From Gigaspora margarita (Eukaryota > Glomeromycota > Glomeromycetes > Diversisporales > Gigasporaceae): a DNA stretch of 64,000 bases. Location of the stretch: the NCBI GenBank assembly GCA_009809945.1, contig WTPW01001603.1:78143-142142 (forward strand). Direction: 5' to 3'. The position numbers and the translations under genes are program-made. The notes below the pieces were generated by a model that saw nothing but the letters and a program-made list of their open reading frames with translations, had not been told where the DNA came from and ran no database searches. This document shows positions 57,456 through 64,000 of the stretch, piece by piece. The first letter of the stretch is position 1; every line of letters begins with the position of its first letter.

Positions 57456-59246
57456 ATGAAGTCTAAAGAAGACAAATCTATTCGAGATAATGCTATTGAA
57501 AAAGCCCTCAAGTTTATAAAGGACACTTCAAATGACCCTAAGCCCCCAAGTGTAAGAAGTGTCGCACGAGTCTTTGATATTCTGAAACCACCTCTTAGAC
57601 GAGCTGTTCGGAATAATGGTCCTCCTAACCGCTGAGGTCCTAACAAAGTTCTAACGGACTATGAAGAAGAGCAACTGGTTGGTTATTGCTTAAATATGCA
57701 GAGACTTGGTTTCAGATTATCAAGGTCTGGTGTGAATCATTGTGTGATGGAAATTGTTAATAGGGATGTGTATACACATCCTTTTAACGAAAATGGGCCA
57801 GGCCAAGCATGGTAGCAGCGGTTTCTAAGGAATCATCCTGAACTTTCATTTCGCGTCCTGCAGGCCTTAAATGAAGCACGTGCCCAAAAAGAAAATCCCT
57901 TAATTATTAATGATCATTTTAATAAACTTAAAAATATTATTATGAATATTCGCTCACCCCTGATCGAATCTGGAATATGGACGAGACAGGTTTCATTATA
58001 GAGCCTAAACTTCAAAAAGTAATTGCCAAAAAAGGAGCACGTCAAGTGCATCAAGTTTCTTATGGCAGCAATCATGAACACATTTCTGCATGCCTGACTA
58101 TTTCTGCTGCCAGAACTTATATACCACCATTATTAGTATATATGGGCAAACGAATAATTTCAGGTCTTTTGGACAGCGCACCTGCAGGCACCGTGATGGG
58201 GTTTACTGAGACTGGCTATATGCGGGAGAGCCTATTTAAAAAATATATAGAGCATTTTGTTAATTCGATTCCTCCTGTCCGTCCCGTTTTATTAATTCTT
58301 GACGGGCACAAAAGCTACGTCAACTACACTTGTGTTAATTTTTGTTATCAAAATAACATTCTTCTTTACGCCCTTCCACCACACACCACCCATATCCTAC
58401 AACCTGCTGAATTACCTTTTGCCCAGCTCAAAAAGGCCTATGATAGCGAATGCGACAAGTTTTTTACTAATAATAGTAAACTAGTGACCAAATATACGTT
58501 CGCTCAAATCTTCGGACAGGCCTATATTAAGTCGTTTACCTCTATAGCTATATGTAATGCTTTCAAGGCAACAGGGATATGGCCATTCAATCCTGATGCC
58601 ATTAGTCCTAGCCGTCTGGAGCCCTCAATGAGAACACAAAGATTCAACCTAGAACAACCAACTTACCCGTCTATTACACTAACTTTATCTACTTCATCTA
58701 GGATCGTTCCAAGTAATATCAGCCCAACCTCTGCAAATGAAGAATTGTGGTTAGAAATAGAGTCGCTTAATAAAAGGTTGAGGACTTAGAATCCGAACTA
58801 GAACTCTATAAAAATTCTGGTACCAGTCCCTTGCGGCTGGTGCTTAAATACCCTTTGCACCAACATTCGAAGCAGATCGAAGAACCAGAGGAAGATAAAG
58901 AACAACCCGAAACTCAACAACTGAAAAAAAATGCAAGACCATGCCCTTTGCACAGCTCCTCACTAACGATGAATCCTTGCGTTTGTTGAAAGAAGCGGAG
59001 GAAGAAGTCAAAAAAACTGCCAATAAAAAAAGACAAAAAAAAGAAATAGCTACTCAACGACGGATAGCACGGGAAACCGAGAAGGTGCAGAAGCAAGAAA
59101 TTCGCAAGCAGAAGAAGGAGGAAAGGGACCGTATTAAGATGGAACAAGAACGTGTTAGAGAGGCAAAACGAATTNAAAAAAAAATGCAAAAAAAAAGTAG
59201 TACTACCTATTTACGTATGCTGCGTCATTTTTGGTTATTACCTTGA
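57456..59246 (+). pseudogene. pogo/Tigger-type DDE transposase, mutated
   Basis: The ATG at 57456 (MKSKEDKSIRDN) starts a CENP-B/psq-like N-terminus with an HTH (PSVRSVARVFDI). Stops occur at 57633 (TGA after NNGPPNR/N) and at about 57813 (AW-stop-QRF). A frameshift lies near 57945. The catalytic domain is then open at 57977-58789: WNMDETGF (first Asp), LILDGHKSY (second Asp) and ILQPAELPF, where the third acidic residue is Glu instead of the usual Asp of QPLD. TGIWPFNPDA is a family mark. Another frameshift near 58783 and one in an A-run near 58930 separate the basic coiled-coil tail (58941-59246), which also contains an N at 59175. DDE_1 superfamily; inactive as read. Confidence 0.88.
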
Positions 59247-59640
59247 CGATCTCAATTTTTGGATTAAATTTTACACAATTAGAAAAGCTTTTTTTTTAGT
59301 ATATAGAATTATTTTTTTTTAAAAAAAAAACTTATTTCAAGCTAAAATAAACTTATTTTAACAAAGTTTAATGAATAGTTAGCTAATTTGACAAAGTTTT
59401 CATATCGGTATATTTAACTGCGTCACAATACCCATACCTACCTTATAATCTAACATTAACTAAATTTTAAAAGGTTATAACTTAGCTCTACTGGACAAAT
59501 TTAAACAATGTTACCAATATTAGAACTAGAAAACCAGAAGAACAAATTTACTTAGAGTAAGAAAAGAGGATAACTTACAAAAGCCCACTTTTAAATTTAA
59601 AAAATTTTTTTGTTAAATATAAAAAATCAAGAAAAAGTGA

Positions 59641-59836
59641 TCTATAATAGGACCCCGAAATATATATAGATAGGTCAGATATTAGTTTGCTTATTTTTAA
59701 AGATTTTTATGCAAATCTTTTCTATTTTTAGTAATTTTTTTGCTTATTTTTGAGGTTTTTTCTGCAAATCATTCTATTTTTAGTAATTTTATAATTAACC
59801 TGACCTATCTATGTATATTTCAGGGTCCTTCTATAA
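59641..59836. mobile_element. MITE with TATAATAGGACCCCGAAATA arms
   Basis: The left arm (59642 on) and right arm ending TTCAGGGTCCTTCTATAAT are inverse over about 36 bases, including GATAGGTCAG/CTGACCTATC. The interior duplicates CAAATC(T/A)TTCTATTTTTAG. Ends are related to those of the element at 20705-22816. Confidence 0.7.
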
Positions 59837-61374
59837 TGCTTTTGTACTAAGCTAGCCTTATTTATTGCTCTAAATAAATTTGTACTTCTAGTTTTTCTGG
59901 TTTTAACAATAGTAAGAATATTAAAATTGGACTAGTAGAACTAGAAGTATAGGTTTTTAAAGTTTAGGTACATTTTTGTAATTTCTATGTTACCAAATTT
60001 AAAATAGCTATATTACTGAATCTATTAAGCAGATTTTAAAGATATAACTATTATTAAAACCAGAAGAACCAGAAAAATAAGTTTAATTAGAATGCTACAG
60101 AATGTTAACTTAATACAAAAGCCCTACTAGTTCAATTTTTAACTTAAATTTATTTATTTTGGTATATGTTCATAAGATAAAATATCATATAATCTGTATA
60201 TGTCCTTAGACTTACTGTCTCAACAGTACCACCAAAAATTCTTAGTAATGTGCCCAAAAATATGGTAAACCAATCTTGTTTTAAAATCTTATACAACATT
60301 ATACTTAGGAATGCATCAGTCCAGTCTGGCTCCTAGTAAGACTATTATTATAGAATTTACAGTTCTGGTTTGGTCCCATTCTTGGTTTCAAAAATGGTCC
60401 TTTAATAATTATATCATATTCTAATATATAAGATCTTATTGGCCAAAAATGATATATTACTTACTATTAGATATAAACAAATATTATATGATCTATATTA
60501 TACCTAATCAAGAAATTTAATTGGGTAAACAAGTATTATAGCTATATTTACAAGAACTAGTCCAGGACCGGTCCTTTTAATGGTCCATAGTCCTTATTAG
60601 TCTCAATCTAGAACTGGTCTAGAACTGGTTTTTTTCAGGACCAATATATTCCTAATTATATAACATAACATGATCAGAAAAATTTAAAACAATTATTTAT
60701 TTTGACAAAAATTGCTTATAATTCGAAAATTTGATAAAAAACCATCTTTAGCACTTTAATAAAAAAATTTCTTGTACAATTTTACTATATATTTTGCTAA
60801 CTTCTAATTTTTGTACATGCCCTAATCCTAATGCTATAATGTTATCACTTTTTGTATTACCAAAATTTTTGGTAGTACTATTAAAATAGCTAGTTGAAGC
60901 TATTGACACCAGATAAAAATTTTTTATTACAAAAAATTTTTTTATTAAAATTTATAATTTGCATTAATTTTTTTTAACTTGCACTAGTTGCTTACATGTG
61001 CTTTAATATTTTATTCATTATATATTAACATCAGTGAATTATATAAACATAAACTTACATAAGTTATTACAGCCTGAAAACTTGCGCAAGAATTATGAAT
61101 CGACATAGAATATTTTGCAATTTTTAATTACAGAATATTACAAAATACATATATAAAAATTACGCAATATTACATCGCAATAATTTGAAATAAATTGCAA
61201 CATTGCGCATTTAAATACCCCTAACAAGGACTATCGATAAAAATAGTAATTAGTAATAATTAGTAATAAACGATAGATATCAGATTAAAAATCATGAATA
61301 ATAATTCTAATTAATACTATTATACTTTATACTTATTTTTAAACATTTTACAGGTTTTTCAAGCTTTCACAAGG
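59837..61374. other. Gene-free AT-rich region
   Basis: No supported gene. 60290-60640 has degenerate GGTCC/GGACC words in both orientations. 60741-60845 carries the dispersed motif ending near CCCTAATCCTAAT. The last ~40 bases before 61374 resemble the inverted dispersed repeat that continues after 62480. Confidence 0.5.
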
Positions 61375-61390
61375 TTATGCAATTTAATAT

Positions 61391-62479
61391 TTTTTTTTTT
61401 TATATTCGGCAGTCATGCCGCATCTTTATTTCACAAAAATGTAACACCAGTACATTATGAGCTACTTACAAATAAGTTGGTTTAGATATAAAAAGTGCGA
61501 CCCATCCGGTTACCACTAAGGGCACCTAAAAGTGACCTGCTATATCAAACTTTTTCTCATCGTAAACCCTTCATCTCGTTAGAATTAGAATTGTCCGAAT
61601 CATTGATTGGAGTTTGCCGCCTATCATAACCGCCTACTTTTTTAACCCTCTTCTCCTAACTTCTCGAGTAGCAGGATTCTGCCAGAAAAAAAAACAAATA
61701 GAGAAAATAAAAGGAAAGAAAAAAAAGGGGGATAACTACACTACCTAAACGAGAGACCAAAATACAAACAACAGAAAAAGAAAAGAGAGAAGAAAAGGGC
61801 AAAAAGTAAACGGCTATGATAGCACATTTACGTTTATGCTCAACGATAAAAATTATATAATACTGCGCAGGGAAACGCCCCACCTAGTATTATATGTACA
61901 TGTAAGAAAAAGAAATAAAAGAAAATTCTAGAATTTATTCCACAGATCGGCCTCCTCCTCTGCGCCCCGACTCAATACGCATCTGTTCTTGTTTACCAAC
62001 ATGCATGCCTTCTTCCCGATTAGGATAGGAACAACAATGCCGATCTTTTGGAGGGGGTAAGCTGGATTTCCCACTTTTTGTTCCAAATCCCAGAAAAAAA
62101 AACTCCAAGCGAGAATATGGTGGTAGGTATTTGTGACTATTTGGTTCAAGTCCTCTAGATTTTCCAAGGAGTGTCTTTGAAAAACAAGTACTGTTCTCCG
62201 GTAAGCCACTACAAAGAATTTCGTCGACGAAAAAAAATTCTTCACCAAAATTTCTGCGTTTACTAAAGTGCCACCTGCAAATTTTTTCACTCGTTCTCTC
62301 ACAGTTGCTTTTGGCTTGCATGCCGAATATATAAAGGAGTCCCTGGGAAAAAAGTTGACCTTTATAAAAACTATTTTTTGTAATGCTTCTTCATCTAACT
62401 CCAGTAGTTTGTTATTTCGTATGTGTGAAAATCTGGTACAAGTGATCGTCAGAAAGAGTTTTGTTGTAAAAAATGAGCA
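61391..62479 (-). mobile_element. Poly(A)-tailed retro-insertion with 16-bp target duplication
   Basis: TTATGCAATTTAATAT occurs exactly at 61375-61390 and again at 62480-62495. Between them is a block that, on the minus strand, ends in a run of 11 A (61391-61401 as T). This is the structure of a LINE-mediated insertion: either a 5'-truncated LINE or a processed cDNA. The unoccupied sequence is visible in the paralogous repeat near 19800-19815 (TATATTAAATTGC). The insert is GC-richer than its surroundings and contains an open frame. Confidence 0.85.
61928..62473 (-). pseudogene. Unidentified 5'-truncated coding region in the retro-insertion
   Basis: Open without a start codon for about 181 codons from the insertion edge to a stop at 61928. 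It reads LELDEEALQKIVFIKVNFF, TVRERVKKFAGGTLVNAEIL and SLENLEDLNQIVTNTYHHIL, ending GAEEEADLWNKF. It is followed by about 520 nt of 3' UTR-like sequence and the poly(A) tail. A second frame is also open (61935-62321), so the true frame is not certain. No domain recognised. Confidence 0.5.
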
Positions 62480-64000
62480 TTATGCAATTTAATATAAAAT
62501 TTTATATTTATTTATTTATTATTATTATTATATATTTTAAATTAAATATATTTTTATTATATATTATTATACATTTTAAATTAAATATATTTTATTATAT
62601 ATTATTATACATTCTTTGTGAAAAAAAATAAAAAAAAGACAAAAAAAATAAAACCAAAAAAAACTGAACCCAAAAAAAATAACGAAAAAAACAAACCCAA
62701 AAAAATAAATATATTTTAAACTACTTTCACACTTCATCACATAATATTAGCTCTACATACTTATTTTCCTCACCCTGCAGTTAGCTATTATTTTTCTTCT
62801 TTGTTTTAATGATTATATTTGCTCATATTTGCTACTTTCTAAAAATAGTAGAGAAGTAAAAAAATAATGAAAAAAAATAAAACCAAAAAATAGTAATATT
62901 GTAAATTACTTTTGCTCTTCGTCGCATAATACTAGTTCTACACAATTATATTTGCTTATATTTGCTTATATTTGCTATTTCCTAAAAATAGTAGAGAAGT
63001 AAAAAAATAACAAAAAAAAAATGAAAAGAAAAAAATAGTAATATTTTAAACTACTTTTACACTTCGTCGCATAATACCAGCTCTATACACTTATTTTCCT
63101 TATCCTTAGTTAGCTATTATTTCTCTTCGCTCATATTTGGTACTTTCTAAAATAGTAGAAAAGTAAAAAAAAAACTATTTCTCAGAAGTGTAGAAGTTTT
63201 TGCAAATTGTCAGAGAATCTAGTAGGTTCTTGCAAAGTGGCAAAGAAGTTAGAGTTAGTGTTCTTGTAAAGTGCTGGAAAGGTCAAGTTGTTTCTTGCAA
63301 AGTTCCAAAGAAAGTTAGGAATAAACAAAACAAAATAAAAGTAAAAAAATAAGTAAAAAAAAAAAACAAAAAAACAAAATATGTAAGCAAACTTAATAAA
63401 AAAAAATAAATGAAGCTCCAAATCTCTATTTTCCTGAAGTAAGAGTTCTAATTCAGAAATTGCTGAAACCTAGTTGTGTTTTGTAAAGTACTAGGTTAAC
63501 TTGCAAAAACTTGTGAAAACTTGTGAAAACTTGCACTTAACTTTAAAGAAGTGTGTTCTCACAAAGTAATAGAATAAAATAAATTATTAAAAAAATTAAA
63601 AAAAAAACAAAAAACAAAAACAAAAAGTATCAAATAAGAAAATAAATATGCAAAAACTTGCGAAAACTTGTGCTAACTAAATCATTTTCCTAAAGAAGCA
63701 TTCTTGAAGATTTAGAAGGGTTCTTGCAAAGTGTCAGAAGTTTGAGTTGGCTTGTGAAGTCAAATTGGTGTACTTGCAAAGTGCTGAAAAGCTGTTGGTT
63801 TTCTTGCAAAGAGCTAGTGTTCTTGTAAAGTCCAAATAAAATTAAAAAAAATTAAAAATTAAATACCGGTAAATAAAAAAAAAACAAAAAGAAAACAAAA
63901 AAAAATGAAAACAAAAAAAAAACAATGAAAATAAAAAAAAACAAAGCAAAATGAAAAAAAACAATGTATATAAAAGATCTAATTTATTAACAAAAGATTT
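62480..64000 (-). repeat. Large dispersed repeat, copy B (inverted relative to copy A)
   Basis: The reverse complement shows the same order as 18590-19860: AGATCTTTTGTT-like start at the window edge, T-rich tracts, several CACTTTGCAAGAACACC units, then AT-rich sequence ending ATATTAAATTGCATAA. It continues past the right edge of the window. It is interrupted at its 62480 end by the retro-insertion, with its tail resuming at about 61374. ORFs here are low complexity. Confidence 0.75.

Larger units (their letters stand above)
56850..59445 (+). mobile_element. pogo-like DNA transposon with 27-bp TIRs
   Basis: The left TIR starts TAAGGTGGGTATGGGTATTG and the right TIR is its inverse; 26 of 27 positions match (56850-56876 and 59419-59445). 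Both ends include GTGACGCA. TA flanks are present (56848-56849, 59446-59447), as expected for Tc1/mariner-pogo. Inside lie a large hairpin (56897-57020), three subterminal direct repeats (57191-57292) and a mutated transposase gene. 2.6 kb. Confidence 0.9.

Noticed and set aside
61935..62321. Alternative 128-codon minus frame in the retro-insertion
   Set aside because: Shorter than the overlapping 181-codon frame and rich in Arg/Gly/Ser typical of an off-frame reading; kept only as a caveat.

Overview
The window is AT-rich, intron-bearing nuclear DNA of a fungus. The likely source is an arbuscular mycorrhizal fungus of the Rhizophagus type. This rests on gene content (Sel1-repeat protein kinase, BTB-TPR proteins, class I-III chitin synthase, PNS1/CTL transporter, fungal homeodomain factor), short 49-102 nt introns, TTAGGG-type telomere motifs and very dense small transposons. 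The species is inferred from family recognition; no search was run.

Left part (1-14 kb): a decayed hAT transposase running off the left edge, a six-exon chitin synthase gene (2823-5941, minus) and a fourteen-exon choline-transporter-like gene (7495-10278, minus), then a repeat-rich stretch with remnants of two other coding families. Middle part (14-24 kb): almost gene-free and built of nested inverted-repeat elements. It holds a palindromic satellite of about 310 bp period with a MITE inserted in it, an assembly gap (18733-18983), a large dispersed minisatellite-like repeat and several layers of terminal inverted repeats. Genes resume with a single-exon mevalonate diphosphate decarboxylase (24111-25358, minus) and an intronless Sel1-repeat/protein-kinase gene (26468-28786, minus).

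Around 35.6-39.1 kb lie two divergent genes: a small charged protein with a possible PP1-docking motif (minus) and a homeodomain transcription factor (plus). The homeodomain frame is crossed by one TAA codon, which a 60-nt candidate intron could remove. From 41 to 52.4 kb there is a tandem duplication of a BTB-BACK-TPR gene. The left copy is nearly intact, with one single-base frame break. The right copy is a pseudogene split by about 4.4 kb of inserted DNA. The spacer and the insert carry hAT-type MITEs with perfect 8-bp target duplications.

The right part (52-64 kb) holds a minisatellite, a complete but mutated pogo-like DNA transposon with 27-bp TIRs (56850-59445), and a poly(A)-tailed retro-insertion with a 16-bp target duplication (61391-62479). 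The retro-insertion lies in a second, inverted copy of the dispersed repeat seen at 18.6-19.9 kb.

The host genes do not form one pathway. Chitin synthase (cell wall), PNS1-like transporter (plasma membrane) and MVD (sterol/isoprenoid synthesis) are housekeeping or growth functions. The Sel1-kinase and BTB-TPR genes belong to families that are usually expanded in these fungi. The most unusual content is the layering and variety of fold-back elements, several of which have visible target-site duplications, plus the homeodomain gene with its internal stop or cryptic intron.
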